Notes under the pieces: generated by a model | Database searches by the model: none | Told to the model about the DNA's origin: nothing | What the model saw: only the letters and a program-made list of their open reading frames with translations | Translations under genes and position numbers: made by a program | Assembly (NCBI GenBank): GCA_017307855.1 | Contig: JAFKGD010000002.1 | Span: forward strand, 434,001-498,000 | Reading direction: 5' to 3' | DNA length: 64,000 bases | From: Burkholderiales bacterium | Lineage (GTDB): Bacteria; Pseudomonadota; Gammaproteobacteria; Burkholderiales; Burkholderiaceae_C | Part shown: in pieces, positions 28,371 through 37,396 of the stretch | Layout: every line of letters starts with the position of its first letter | How positions within the stretch are numbered: position 1 is the stretch's first letter

Positions 28371-29021
28371 ATGAGAGCGAGAGACTACCTGCCCGTGTGG
28401 GCGCACGACTGGATCGACGTGATCGTGCCCGGCGCCCAGATCGTCGGCATCCTGCTGGCGGCCTGGCTGTTGCAGTACCTGGTGCGGCGCCTGCTGTTGC
28501 GCATGGCCGCGCACTACCAGTTGCCGATCACCATGGTGCAACCCATCCGCAACCTGGTGCGCTGGATCGTGATGGGCAGTGCAGTGCTGCTGGCGATGGA
28601 ACGCCTGGGCGTGTCGGCCACGGTGCTGTGGACGGGATTCACGGGCTTCGTCGCCGTGGCGGCGGTGGCGTTCTTCGCGGCGTGGAGCGTGCTCTCCAAC
28701 CTGTTCTGCGCGCTGCTGATTTTCACGGTGCGGCCGTTCCGGCTCGACGACACCATCGAGTTGCTCGACAGCGGCGACAAGCCCGGCGTGAAGGGCCGCG
28801 TGGTGGACATCAACCTCGTCTACACCACGCTGCAGGACGCGCATCCGGAATCGCAGGGAGCGCTGCTGCAGATACCGAACAGCCTGTTCTTTCAGAAAAC
28901 GCTGCGGCGCTGGCGGGCGCCCGAGCCGGCTTTCCCGTCGCTCTCGGCGCTGATGACGTCTGCACCGGCTCAGGCCGACGCGGTGCCCACTCCCCCGGGC
29001 GAGCCGCCGAAAGCTTCCTGA
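28371..29021 (+). CDS. MscS-family mechanosensitive channel-like protein
   Basis: The 216-residue protein has about three transmembrane segments. The pore-lining helix is rich in Gly/Ala (GFTGFVAVAAVAFFAAWSVL), followed by the beta domain typical of MscS (FTVRPFRLDDTIELL, VKGRVVDINLVYTTLQD, LLQIPNSLFFQKTLRRW). The C-terminal cage domain is short and Pro-rich. It probably relieves osmotic stress. It starts 7 bases after the Hsp70-like gene and ends 7 bases before the convergent nagZ stop, with no terminator visible between them. Confidence 0.85.
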   Translation: MRARDYLPVWAHDWIDVIVPGAQIVGILLAAWLLQYLVRRLLLRMAAHYQLPITMVQPIRNLVRWIVMGSAVLLAMERLGVSATVLWTGFTGFVAVAAVAFFAAWSVLSNLFCALLIFTVRPFRLDDTIELLDSGDKPGVKGRVVDINLVYTTLQDAHPESQGALLQIPNSLFFQKTLRRWRAPEPAFPSLSALMTSAPAQADAVPTPPGEPPKAS

Positions 29022-29028
29022 CCTCGTC

Positions 29029-30135
29029 TCAGGGGATGAGGTCCAGCGCCGCCATGTAGCGCGGGCTGGTCATCAACTCGTCCCAGGCAGGGGCCGAGCC
29101 GACCGGCAGCAGCGCGAGGCGCCGCTGCTCGCTGGCGTCGCGCGGTTGCCACTGGCCACTCACCTGCGCGCGCGACAGGCCCTCGATCAGATCGTCGATA
29201 GGCGCGCCGTCGCCCACCGACTGGTTGCACAGCAGCACCAGATCGCAGCCGGCCTGCAGCGCCGCCACGGCGGCTTCGGTGTAGGAGACCTCGCGACCAT
29301 CGATGAGGCGGGCGCCTGCCATCGAGAGGTCGTCGCTGAAAATCGCCCCCTGGAAGCACAGGCGCGAACGCAGGATGTCATTGAGCCATTTCGAAGAAAA
29401 GCCTGCCGGTCGGCTGTCCACGCGCGGATAGATCACGTGCGCCGGCATCACGGAGGTGAGCACGGTGCTCAACCACCCGTAGGGCGCCGCATCATCAGCC
29501 AGGATGGCCGTGAGGCTGCGCCGGTCGACCGGAATGTCGACATGCGAGTCTGCCGCCACGAAACCATGCCCCGGAAAATGCTTGCCACAGTTGGCCACGC
29601 CCGCCTGCAGCAGGCCGTGCATGAGGCTGCGCGCGAGCGCTGCGGTCACGCGCGCGTCGGCATGGAATGCGCGGTCACCGATGACTCGGCTGCGCGATGC
29701 GCCCTCTGCATCGGTCCAGTCGAGGTCGAGCACGGGCGTAAAGCTGAAATCGACGCCGGCCGCACGCAGCTCGGCGCCCAGTACGTAGCCGCAGGCCGTC
29801 GCCGCATCCATTGCAGCCATTGCGCCCGAGCCCTCGCCTGCCTTGCCATCGCGCATCCACCGCTCTCCCAGAGCGCGCATCGGCGGCAGGTGCGTGAAGC
29901 CATCGGTCCGGAAACGCTGCACGCGCCCGCCTTCGTGATCGACGCAGATGAGCAGATCGGGCCGCACGGCCTTGATCTCGGCATTGAGCACGGCCAGCTG
30001 TTCGCGATCGCGCCAGTTGCGTGCGAAGTGGATCACACCGCCTACCAGAGGATGGGCGAGGCGCCGGCGATCGGCGTCGCTGAGCGTGTGCCCGGCCACG
30101 TCGATGATGAGGGGGGAATGAATGCTGTCGGTCAT
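29029..30135 (-). CDS. nagZ: Beta-N-acetylhexosaminidase NagZ
   Basis: Cytosolic family-3 glycosidase that removes GlcNAc from anhydromuropeptides in cell-wall recycling. The 368-residue protein shows [33 protein letters not shown], the signature [19 protein letters not shown] near residue 182 with the His/Asp general acid, and the nucleophile aspartate in [12 protein letters not shown] near 268. The start at 30135 overlaps the acpS stop (ATGA). It is last in the lepA-nagZ run. Confidence 0.95.
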   Translation of the reverse strand: MTDSIHSPLIIDVAGHTLSDADRRRLAHPLVGGVIHFARNWRDREQLAVLNAEIKAVRPDLLICVDHEGGRVQRFRTDGFTHLPPMRALGERWMRDGKAGEGSGAMAAMDAATACGYVLGAELRAAGVDFSFTPVLDLDWTDAEGASRSRVIGDRAFHADARVTAALARSLMHGLLQAGVANCGKHFPGHGFVAADSHVDIPVDRRSLTAILADDAAPYGWLSTVLTSVMPAHVIYPRVDSRPAGFSSKWLNDILRSRLCFQGAIFSDDLSMAGARLIDGREVSYTEAAVAALQAGCDLVLLCNQSVGDGAPIDDLIEGLSRAQVSGQWQPRDASEQRRLALLPVGSAPAWDELMTSPRYMAALDLIP

Positions 30136-30536
30136 GGTCGGGATGTCTGGTGTTCCACCACCACGAAGCTGGCGGCGTAGTCGGTTTCGTCGGTCACGCT
30201 GACGTGCGCCACGAGATTGCGCGCGTCGAACCATTCTTTCAGGACGCCGTGCAGCACGACGGTGGGCTGGCCGCTCGCCAGCTTGCCTACCTCGCACAGC
30301 CGCCACGTCATCGGCATGCGCATACCCATGCCGATGGCCTTGCTGAAGGCCTCCTTGGCGGAAAAGCGCGTTGCCAGATAGCGCACGCCACGCTCGGGCC
30401 AGCGGCGCGTGCGCGCCTGCCAGGTGGCGAACTCGGCCTCGCTCAGGATCTTGAGCGCGAAGCGGTCGCCATGGCGTTCTAGCGAATCGCGGATGCGCCG
30501 CACGTCGCAGATGTCGGTACCGATGCCGTAGATCAT
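30132..30536 (-). CDS. acpS: Holo-[acyl-carrier-protein] synthase
   Basis: Transfers 4'-phosphopantetheine from CoA to the serine of ACP, whose gene (acpP) lies at 43020-43259. The 134-residue protein has [15 protein letters not shown] with the metal-binding D8, [18 protein letters not shown] with E62, and the C-terminal [18 protein letters not shown]. It follows pdxJ, as in most proteobacteria. Confidence 0.95.
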   Translation of the reverse strand: MIYGIGTDICDVRRIRDSLERHGDRFALKILSEAEFATWQARTRRWPERGVRYLATRFSAKEAFSKAIGMGMRMPMTWRLCEVGKLASGQPTVVLHGVLKEWFDARNLVAHVSVTDETDYAASFVVVEHQTSRP

Positions 30537-30543
30537 GCAGCCG

Positions 30544-31296
30544 TCAGCCCACGCGGGCGATGCAGTCGAGGTAGGCGCGCACGGTGGCGTCGTAGCCCAG
30601 CTCCAGCGCATCGGCGATGAGCGCGTGGCCGATCGACACTTCCTGCACGCCGGGCACACCGCGCAGGAAATCCGTGAGGTTGTCCCGGCTGAGGTCATGG
30701 CCGGCGTTGATGCCCAAACCAGCCGCCTGCGCCGCGCGCGCGGCATCGGCGAACCGGGCCAGCACCGCGGGCGCTGCCGCCGTACCATGCGCCCTGGCCC
30801 ACTGCTCCGTATAGAGCTCGACGCGGTCGGCGCCCACTGCGCGAGCCGCAGCCATCGCCTGCGCATCGGCATCCATGAACAGGCTGACGCGCACGCCCAG
30901 CGCCCGGGCCTCGGCCACCAGGGGCCCAAGCCGACCGGCATCCGCCGGGAAGCTCCAACCGTGGTCGCTGGTGAACTGGCCTTCGCTGTCCGGCACGAAC
31001 GTGGCCTGATGGGGGCGAAATTCGCGTACGAAATCCATCAGGTTGTGGAACGGGTTGCCTTCGATGTTGAACTCGCGGCCGGGCCACTCCTTCATCAGCG
31101 CGGCCAGATCGCGCACGTCGTCCGCGCGGATGTGGCGCGCGTCGGGGCGCGGGTGCACGGTGATTCCGGCCGCGCCCGCCTGCAGGCACAGCGCGGCAGC
31201 CCGTGTGACCGATGGAATGCCCAGATGGCGCGTGTTGCGCACCAGCGCGACTTTGTTGAGGTTGACCGAGAGGGCCGTGGTCGTGGTGGATGTCAT
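30544..31296 (-). CDS. pdxJ: Pyridoxine 5'-phosphate synthase
   Basis: Closes the pyridoxine ring from 1-deoxyxylulose 5-phosphate and 3-amino-2-oxopropyl phosphate. The 250-residue TIM barrel has [59 protein letters not shown] and [15 protein letters not shown]. The start at 31296 overlaps the recO stop (ATGA). Confidence 0.96.
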   Translation of the reverse strand: MTSTTTTALSVNLNKVALVRNTRHLGIPSVTRAAALCLQAGAAGITVHPRPDARHIRADDVRDLAALMKEWPGREFNIEGNPFHNLMDFVREFRPHQATFVPDSEGQFTSDHGWSFPADAGRLGPLVAEARALGVRVSLFMDADAQAMAAARAVGADRVELYTEQWARAHGTAAAPAVLARFADAARAAQAAGLGINAGHDLSRDNLTDFLRGVPGVQEVSIGHALIADALELGYDATVRAYLDCIARVG

Positions 31297-32051
31297 AGCG
31301 ATTGCAGGTCCAGCATCACCTGGCGGGTCTTCAGGGTGGAGACGCCGCAATGGTAGTTCAGCAAGGTGCGCAATTGCAGTCGCAACGCCGCACCCAGGCC
31401 CGAGGCCACGCGCAGCACTGCCGTGAAGCTGGCGGCGTCATCGAGCGCCTGCTGCAGGGCGTGCCATTGCAGGCCGGTGAGGCTCGCCGTCTCGTCGTCG
31501 CCAGTCTGCACGAGCCCGCCTTCGGCACGCAGCACGTAGCGCGCGTCGGGCACCAGTGGACCGAACGTCAGCGTCTGCACATCCAGCGAGGGCAGCAGGC
31601 CGACCTCGCGCAACAGCACCAGCTCAAAAGCCCGCAAGGCCGCGGTGTGCGCCGCGCCCTGGGCAGCACCGTGGTCGCCGGCCAGCACCTGCATCAGCGC
31701 AGCGTATGCATCGAACAGCGCCGGATGCGGGTCGTCGCGCGGCAGCAGCCGCATCAGCAGTTCGCTGGCGTAGTAGCCCGACAGCAAGGCATCGCCGGTG
31801 GGCATCACGTGGCCGCCCACCCACTCGGCGCCCTTGAGGGTGCGTATCTCGCCGTCGCCGCTCCAGGCCAGTTGCAGCGGCTGCATTGGCAGCAGGATGG
31901 GGCGGAAGTTGGAGCTGGGCCGCTTGGCGCCCTTGGCCACGAGGGCCACCCGGCCATGGCGCCGCGTGAACACTTCCAGGATCAGGCTGGATTCGCTCCA
32001 GTCGTACCGGTGGAGCACGAACGAAGGCTCGTGCGTGGCGGTGCGTCTCAT
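31293..32051 (-). CDS. recO: DNA repair protein RecO
   Basis: RecO helps load RecA at gaps in the RecF pathway. The 252-residue protein has an N-terminal OB fold ([40 protein letters not shown]) and the helical C-terminal part ([35 protein letters not shown]). The four zinc cysteines found in some RecO proteins are absent, as in many proteobacterial versions. era precedes it by 48 bases. Confidence 0.93.
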   Translation of the reverse strand: MRRTATHEPSFVLHRYDWSESSLILEVFTRRHGRVALVAKGAKRPSSNFRPILLPMQPLQLAWSGDGEIRTLKGAEWVGGHVMPTGDALLSGYYASELLMRLLPRDDPHPALFDAYAALMQVLAGDHGAAQGAAHTAALRAFELVLLREVGLLPSLDVQTLTFGPLVPDARYVLRAEGGLVQTGDDETASLTGLQWHALQQALDDAASFTAVLRVASGLGAALRLQLRTLLNYHCGVSTLKTRQVMLDLQSL

Positions 32052-32099
32052 GCCGTCAGGCTCATGCGAGGATGGCCTGCGAAGCGGCAGGCGGCGGGC

Positions 32100-33047
32100 T
32101 CATTCGTAGCCGAACGAGCGCACGCGCGCTTCGTCGTCGGCCCATCCCGAACGGACCTTGACCCACAACTCGAGGAACACCTTGGCGTCCATGAGCTTCT
32201 CCAGTTCCTGGCGCGCTTCGGTGCCGATGCGCTTGAGCCGCTCGCCCTTCTCTCCGATGATCATCGCCTTGTGACCATCGCGTTCCACCACGATGGTCGC
32301 GGCAATGCGCACCATGCGGCTGGCCGTCTTGCCGGGTTCTTCCTCGAACTTGTCGACCACGACGGTTGAGGTGTAGGGCAACTCGTCACCAGTCAGGCGG
32401 AACAGCTTCTCGCGCACGATTTCGCCAGCCAGGAATTTCTCGCTGCGATCGGTGAGCTCGTCCTCTGCATGCCACCAGGGCTGCTCGGGCAGGTACTTGG
32501 CGCAGATGGCGAACAGGCGTTCGATATCTTTGGAGTTCTTGGCCGACATCGGCACGAACTCGGTGAAAGGATGGCGCTCCTGCATGGACTGCAGCCAGGG
32601 CGCGATCTCGGACCGGCGGTGCACCTGGTCGAGCTTGTTGGCAATCAGCAGTGTCGGCGTCTTCTCGCTCAGCACGCCAAGCACCTTGGCATCGCCGAGC
32701 GTGAAATTGCCGGCCTCGACCACGAACAGCACCAGATCGACGTCGCCGATCGCGCCCATCACCGTCTTGTTCAGGGAGCGGTTGAGCGCGGTGGTGTGAC
32801 GCGTCTGAAACCCCGGCGTGTCCACGAAGACGAACTGGCTCTCGCCCACCGTGCGTATGCCGGTGATGCGATGCCGGGTTGTCTGCGCCTTTCGCGACGT
32901 GATACTGATCTTCTGGCCTACCAGGGCATTGAGCAGCGTGGACTTGCCCACGTTGGGCTTGCCCACGATGGCGACCAGGCCGCAACGCTGCGGCGGGCCG
33001 GAAGGCTCGCCGTCCGGCAGGGTAGGGAGAGGCGGCGTCTCGGTCAT
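32100..33047 (-). CDS. era: GTPase Era
   Basis: Era is a GTPase with a C-terminal KH domain that binds the 3' end of 16S rRNA and is needed for 30S assembly. The 315-residue protein has G1 GKPNVGKS at 29-36, TTRHRITG (switch), FVDTPGF (G3), NKLDQV (G4), SAKNSKDIE (G5) and the KH block [20 protein letters not shown]. The N-terminus has an extra Pro-rich 20 residues. The start overlaps the rnc stop (ATGA). Confidence 0.96.
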   Translation of the reverse strand: MTETPPLPTLPDGEPSGPPQRCGLVAIVGKPNVGKSTLLNALVGQKISITSRKAQTTRHRITGIRTVGESQFVFVDTPGFQTRHTTALNRSLNKTVMGAIGDVDLVLFVVEAGNFTLGDAKVLGVLSEKTPTLLIANKLDQVHRRSEIAPWLQSMQERHPFTEFVPMSAKNSKDIERLFAICAKYLPEQPWWHAEDELTDRSEKFLAGEIVREKLFRLTGDELPYTSTVVVDKFEEEPGKTASRMVRIAATIVVERDGHKAMIIGEKGERLKRIGTEARQELEKLMDAKVFLELWVKVRSGWADDEARVRSFGYE

Positions 33048-33727
33048 GGGTGTCGGGTCTTCAACTGGATCAACATGGCGGCAGCGGCGGCCTGCTCGGC
33101 CGCCCGGCGGGAGGCGCCGATGCCGCGCTCGGTGAGGGCTTCCTCCTCGATGGCGCACTCGACGTCGAAGGTCTGCCGGTGCGCTGCACCGAGGGTGGCG
33201 ACCACACGATACGCCGGCAGGCGCATGCGCCTGCCCTGCAACCATTCCTGCAACTCGGTTTTCGGGTCTTTGGCCGAAGCCTGCATGGTGGCCTGGAAAT
33301 CCATGCTGGAGAACAGCCGGTTCACCAACTGCTGCGCAACTTCGTAGCCGGCATCCAGGTAGACGGCGCCGATGACTGCCTCCACCGCGTCGGCCAGGAT
33401 GGAAGGCCGCGAGCGGCCACCGGAACGCATCTCGCCTTCGCCCAGCCGCAGCACAGGCGCCAGGGCCAGCGTCATGGCGATGCCGTGCAGCGTGTCCTGC
33501 TTGACCAGATTGGCGCGCGTGCGGGAGAGGTCGCCTTCGGACAGGTCACCGAGACGCGAATACAGCAGGCTGGCCACAGCCAGGTTAAGGACGGAATCCC
33601 CCAGGAATTCGAGGCGCTCGTTGTGCTGCGCGGAAAAGCTGCGATGCGTCACCGCCATCTGCAGCAGACGGGCGTCCTTGAACGAGTGCTGCAGCCTCTG
33701 CTGCAGCGCGGCCAGCGACGCCTCCAC
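33044..33727 (-). CDS. rnc: Ribonuclease III
   Basis: Cleaves double-stranded RNA in rRNA maturation and antisense control. The 227-residue protein has the signature [14 protein letters not shown] with E40 and D44, the second acidic pair in [17 protein letters not shown] near 113-116, and a C-terminal dsRNA-binding domain ([38 protein letters not shown]). The start codon is GTG at 33727, two bases after the DUF4845 gene stop. The operon rnc-era-recO is classical. Confidence 0.96.
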   Translation of the reverse strand: MEASLAALQQRLQHSFKDARLLQMAVTHRSFSAQHNERLEFLGDSVLNLAVASLLYSRLGDLSEGDLSRTRANLVKQDTLHGIAMTLALAPVLRLGEGEMRSGGRSRPSILADAVEAVIGAVYLDAGYEVAQQLVNRLFSSMDFQATMQASAKDPKTELQEWLQGRRMRLPAYRVVATLGAAHRQTFDVECAIEEEALTERGIGASRRAAEQAAAAAMLIQLKTRHP

Positions 33728-33729
33728 GC

Positions 33730-34083
33730 TTATTGCGACTGCCCGCTGTACTTCAACAGCAGATAGGCCGGGCCGAAGAGGGCAAGTTCCTTCTCGTAGG
33801 CGAAGGACACCACGACGCGTTCGCCGTCCTTGGTGACCTCGAGGTCTTTACCCTGGATGCTGGAAATCTGGTCGACGGCTGCCGTGCGATCGAACGAGGC
33901 GCGCACCTCCGCCACGGTGGTGCCGGATGCAGCGCGGTTGACGGCCTTCTGGATCGTCATGAATTCGATATAGGTGGGCAGGACCTTGAGGCCCACGATG
34001 ATCACGCAGGCCAGCACCGCGCCTACGAACACCAGCCCCAGAAAGGAAATACCCCGCTGGTCGAAACGAGAAGAACCGTTCAT
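33730..34083 (-). CDS. DUF4845-family small membrane protein
   Basis: The 117-residue protein has one N-terminal membrane segment (GISFLGLVFVGAVLACVIIV) resembling a pilin-like leader region, then the conserved LPTYIEFMTIQKAVNRAA and a short C-terminal domain. DUF4845 proteins sit between lepB and rnc in many beta- and gammaproteobacteria, and their function is unknown. Here the gene is 21 bases after lepB and directly before rnc. Confidence 0.85.
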   Translation of the reverse strand: MNGSSRFDQRGISFLGLVFVGAVLACVIIVGLKVLPTYIEFMTIQKAVNRAASGTTVAEVRASFDRTAAVDQISSIQGKDLEVTKDGERVVVSFAYEKELALFGPAYLLLKYSGQSQ

Positions 34084-34104
34084 ACCCTCTCTCCCTATAC
34101 CGCG

Positions 34105-35070
34105 TCAGTCGAACGAACCGATGCGCCCCGGATTGCCGAAATTCATCCAGACGAAGAACGCCCGGCCCACGATGTTCTTGTCGGGCACGAACCCCCAGAA
34201 GCGCGAATCCAGCGAATTGTCGCGGTTGTCGCCCATCATGAAGTAGTGCCCCTCCGGCACCTTGCAGACCACGCCCTCCACACTGTAGCGGCAATTCTGC
34301 CGGTACGGGAAGTCCTCGGCGCCTTGCACGAAGGCAGGCACCTTGTCGTTGTTGAGCAGGCGGTGCGTATGGCCTTCGATCGTCTCCTGGAACTGGCTGG
34401 CGTAGGACATGCTGTCCTCGTCGAAGAAAGGCTGCAATGCGCTCTTGTCCACCGGCCGGCCATTGATGGTGAGCTTCTTGTTGAGATACGCCACCTCGTC
34501 GCCCGGCAGGCCGACGACCCGCTTGATGTAGTCGAGACTGGGCTTGGGCGGATAGCGGAACACCACCACATCACCGCGCGCCAGCGGCTTGCCATCGGTG
34601 ATCTTCGTGTTGATGACCGGCAGGCGCAGGCCATAGGTGAACTTGTTCACGAGGATGAGGTCGCCCACGAGCAGGGTAGGCACCATGGACGCCGACGGGA
34701 TCTTGAACGGCTCGAACAGGAATGAGCGCAACAGGAACACGACGATGATCACGGGGAACAGGCCGGCGGTCCAGTCCAGCCACCAGGGCTGCATGAGCAG
34801 GCGCGACTGTGCCTGCGAAATGTCCGCGTTGTCCGAGGCGATGCCCTGCTGCGCCAGGGATTCACGGCGGCGAACGGCCTCGGCCTCCAGGCTGGCCGCC
34901 GCCGCCTGCCGGCGCGGCAGGAAAACGAAGCGCTCGCCCAGCCAGTACAGGCCGGTGACCACGGTCGCCACGAACAGCAGCAGAGCGAAGTTGCCCTCGA
35001 TGAAGCCCAGGTACCAACTGCCGGCGTAGCCGACGAAGGCTGCGAGGATGACGGCGGTGATGGCTGGCAT
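34105..35070 (-). CDS. lepB: Signal peptidase I
   Basis: Membrane protease that removes Sec and Tat signal peptides. The 321-residue protein has N-terminal membrane helices (ITAVILAAFVGYAGSWYLGF, NFALLLFVATVVTGLYWLG, LFPVIIVVFLLRSFLFE). It has the catalytic serine in IPSASMVPTLLVGD (S128), the base lysine in LDYIKRVVGLPGDEV (K183) and the box GHYFMMGDNRDNSLDSRFWG. The start overlaps the lepA stop (TGATG). Confidence 0.97.
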   Translation of the reverse strand: MPAITAVILAAFVGYAGSWYLGFIEGNFALLLFVATVVTGLYWLGERFVFLPRRQAAAASLEAEAVRRRESLAQQGIASDNADISQAQSRLLMQPWWLDWTAGLFPVIIVVFLLRSFLFEPFKIPSASMVPTLLVGDLILVNKFTYGLRLPVINTKITDGKPLARGDVVVFRYPPKPSLDYIKRVVGLPGDEVAYLNKKLTINGRPVDKSALQPFFDEDSMSYASQFQETIEGHTHRLLNNDKVPAFVQGAEDFPYRQNCRYSVEGVVCKVPEGHYFMMGDNRDNSLDSRFWGFVPDKNIVGRAFFVWMNFGNPGRIGSFD

Positions 35071-36878
35071 CAGTCCTCCACCTGCAGGATGGCCAGGAAA
35101 GCTTCCTGGGGAACTTCCACCGAACCGATCTGCTTCATTCGCTTCTTGCCTGCCTTCTGCTTTTCGAGGAGCTTGCGTTTGCGGGTGATGTCACCCCCAT
35201 AACATTTTGCCAGCACGTTCTTGCGCAGCGCCTTGATGGTTTCGCGCGCAATGATGTTGGCGCCGATCGCAGCCTGAATGGCCACGTCGAACATCTGGCG
35301 GCTGATGATCTCGCGCATCTTGGCGGCCACCGCGCGGCCGCGGTACTGGGACTGCGAGCGGTGCACGATGATCGAGAGCGCGTCGACCTTCTCGCCGTTG
35401 AGAAGGATGTCCACCTTCACGACGTCCGATGCCCGGTATTCCTTGAACTCGTAGTCCATCGAGGCATAGCCGCGGCTCACCGATTTGAGCTTGTCGAAGA
35501 AGTCCAGCACGATCTCGCCCAGCGGCAGTTCGTAGGTCAGCATGACCTGGCGGCCGTGGTAGGCCATGTTGATCTGCACACCGCGCTTCTGGTTTGCCAA
35601 GGTCATCACCGGGCCCACGTAGTCCTGCGGCATGTACAGATGCACCGTGACGATAGGCTCGCGGATTTCCTGGATCTTGCCCTGCTCCGGCATCTTGGAC
35701 GGGTTCTCCACCATGATGACTTCGCCATCACCCTTGACCACCTGGTAGACCACGCTGGGCGCGGTCGTGATCAGGTCCTGGTCGAACTCGCGCTCCAGCC
35801 GCTCCTGCACGATTTCCATGTGCAGCAGGCCCAGAAAGCCGCAACGGAAGCCGAAACCCAGTGCCTGGCTGACCTCGGGCTCGAAATGCAGCGAGGCGTC
35901 ATTGAGCTTGAGCTTTTCCAGTGAGTCGCGCAGCGCGTCATACTGGTTGGCCTCGGTCGGATAGAGGCCCGCGAACACCTGCGGCTGGATTTCCTTGAAG
36001 CCCGGCAGCGCCGCCGTCGCTGGCCCGAGATTGTTGGGCAGCTTCTTTTCCAGCGTGATGGTGTCGCCCACCTTGGCAGCCTGCAATTCCTTGATGCCGG
36101 CAATGATGTACCCCACCTCTCCGGCCTCCAGCGATTCACGCGGCTGGTTGGCCGGCGTGAACACGCCGAGGTTGTCGGCGTTGTAGGCTGCACCGGTGGC
36201 CATCAGTTTGATGCGCTCGCCCTTGAGCAGGCGGCCATCCACCACGCGCACCAGCATCACCACGCCCACATAGCTGTCGAACCAGCTGTCGATGATCATT
36301 GCGCGCAGCGGCGCGTCGGATGTGCCGCGCGGAGCGGGCACCTTCGCCACGATGGCCTCGAGAATCTCGTCGATGCCCAGGCCGGTCTTGGCAGAACATG
36401 GGATAGCGTCCGAAGCGTCGATGCCGATCACGTCCTCGATCTCTGCCTTCGCCGTATCGGGATCGGCTTGAGGCAGATCCATCTTGTTGAGCACCGGCAT
36501 CACCTCTACGCCGAGATCAAGCGCGGTGTAGCAATTGGCCACAGTCTGAGCCTCGACACCTTGCGACGCATCGACGACGAGCAGCGCGCCTTCGCATGCA
36601 GACAGCGAGCGGCTGACTTCATACGAGAAGTCGACATGGCCTGGCGTATCGATGAGATTCAGGTTGTAGACGTTGCCATCGCGGGCCTTGTATTGCAGAG
36701 CGGCAGTCTGCGCCTTGATGGTTATCCCACGCTCCTTCTCGATATCCATCGAGTCGAGCACCTGCGCCTGCATGTCGCGCTCTTCAAGTCCGCCGCAGCG
36801 CTGGATCAAGCGGTCCGCGAGCGTCGACTTGCCATGATCGATGTGCGCAATGATCGAAAAATTTCTGATGTGATTCAT
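35070..36878 (-). CDS. lepA: Elongation factor 4 (LepA)
   Basis: Ribosome-associated GTPase that back-translocates stalled ribosomes or aids initiation. The 602-residue protein has [19 protein letters not shown] at the N-terminus, [29 protein letters not shown] and [11 protein letters not shown], plus the LepA-specific C-terminal domain ([20 protein letters not shown]). The ATG at 36878 is used; an upstream TTG at 36881 would add one residue. It heads the lepA-lepB-DUF4845-rnc-era-recO-pdxJ-acpS-nagZ run. Confidence 0.97.
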   Translation of the reverse strand: MNHIRNFSIIAHIDHGKSTLADRLIQRCGGLEERDMQAQVLDSMDIEKERGITIKAQTAALQYKARDGNVYNLNLIDTPGHVDFSYEVSRSLSACEGALLVVDASQGVEAQTVANCYTALDLGVEVMPVLNKMDLPQADPDTAKAEIEDVIGIDASDAIPCSAKTGLGIDEILEAIVAKVPAPRGTSDAPLRAMIIDSWFDSYVGVVMLVRVVDGRLLKGERIKLMATGAAYNADNLGVFTPANQPRESLEAGEVGYIIAGIKELQAAKVGDTITLEKKLPNNLGPATAALPGFKEIQPQVFAGLYPTEANQYDALRDSLEKLKLNDASLHFEPEVSQALGFGFRCGFLGLLHMEIVQERLEREFDQDLITTAPSVVYQVVKGDGEVIMVENPSKMPEQGKIQEIREPIVTVHLYMPQDYVGPVMTLANQKRGVQINMAYHGRQVMLTYELPLGEIVLDFFDKLKSVSRGYASMDYEFKEYRASDVVKVDILLNGEKVDALSIIVHRSQSQYRGRAVAAKMREIISRQMFDVAIQAAIGANIIARETIKALRKNVLAKCYGGDITRKRKLLEKQKAGKKRMKQIGSVEVPQEAFLAILQVED

Positions 36879-36930
36879 CAACGGGAACGCTTAAGTACTT
36901 GAAATATCTTGGGAGCGCAGGCGAGCGGAC

Positions 36931-36965
36931 AAGAAAAAAGGGCGCGTCTCTAAGCGACGCGCCCT
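36931..36965 (-). terminator. Minus-strand intrinsic terminator upstream of lepA
   Basis: AGGGCGCGTC (36939-36948) pairs with GACGCGCCCT (36956-36965), a 10-base stem with a 7-base loop. Read on the minus strand it is followed by TTTTTTCTT. It lies only 50-60 bases before lepA, so lepA needs a promoter inside the remaining bases or relies on readthrough. Confidence 0.75.
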
Positions 36966-37013
36966 GAACCAACAATCTATGGCAACTGCGATAGTTGGAG
37001 CTTCATTGTAGGC

Positions 37014-37040
37014 AAAAAGCCCTGCCCGTACAGGGCAGGG
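37014..37040 (-). terminator. Second minus-strand intrinsic terminator in the lepA-mucD gap
   Basis: CCCTGCCC (37020-37027) and GGGCAGGG (37033-37040) form an 8-base stem with a 5-base loop. On the minus strand it is followed by CTTTTTG. It would end any transcript arriving from 37041 upward. Confidence 0.7.
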
Positions 37041-37080
37041 ATTGCTTCGCAAAGGTCGTTGCAGCACCACAACAGGCATT

Positions 37081-37100
37081 TTATTCACAACTTATCAACA
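37081..37100 (+). other. Pair of DnaA-box-like sequences
   Basis: TTATTCACA (37081-37089) fits the DnaA consensus TTATNCACA exactly, and TTATCAACA (37092-37100) differs at one position. GTTGTGGG and CTGTGGA follow within 45 bases on the same strand. No replication genes are near; whether DnaA binds is untested. Confidence 0.35.
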
Positions 37101-37344
37101 GAAAACGTGGGGAAGCTATTGGACAAGTTGTGGGCGATCTGTGGACCAGCAGTGGAGTAATTACGGGTGTCCCGCATGGTGGGTTCTGCAGCATGCGATA
37201 TGTGCTGTAACGCCATCGGGGAGCCTGATTCTACCCAAAAAACTCATTAAGCTCCGGATAAGTTAGTGAGCGCAAACAAAAATTTCAGGCCCGGACCATG
37301 GGCAAAAAAAAGTTTGTTGAAGCTTTTTCAGCAGTCCCACTCGA

Positions 37345-37378
37345 AGAAAAGGCCCCACACCCGACTCGGGTTGGAGCC
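37345..37378 (-). terminator. Terminator of mucD
   Basis: On the minus strand, just after the mucD stop, GGCTCCAACCCG pairs with CGGGTGTGGGGCC (one bulge, AGT loop) and is followed by TTTTCTT. In plus coordinates the stem covers 37351-37378. Confidence 0.65.
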
Positions 37379-37396
37379 CTACCAGACCAGAGCAGG

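Larger units (their letters stand above)
36879..37396. other. Gene-free region between lepA and mucD
   Basis: About 520 bases with no credible coding frame and clearly lower G+C than its surroundings. Contents: three minus-strand hairpin terminators (36931-36965, 37014-37040, 37345-37378), two DnaA-box-like sequences (37081-37100), and on the minus strand a TAGAAT at about 37228-37233 and a TACAAT at about 37006-37011 that could be -10 elements. This leaves room for one or two short minus-strand RNAs. Some Burkholderiales carry a small thioredoxin-fold gene near here; none is visible. Confidence 0.6.

Noticed and set aside
36995-37266. Small plus-strand open frames between lepA and mucD
   Set aside because: No ribosome sites, no recognisable motifs, and they cross hairpins and DnaA-like sites.
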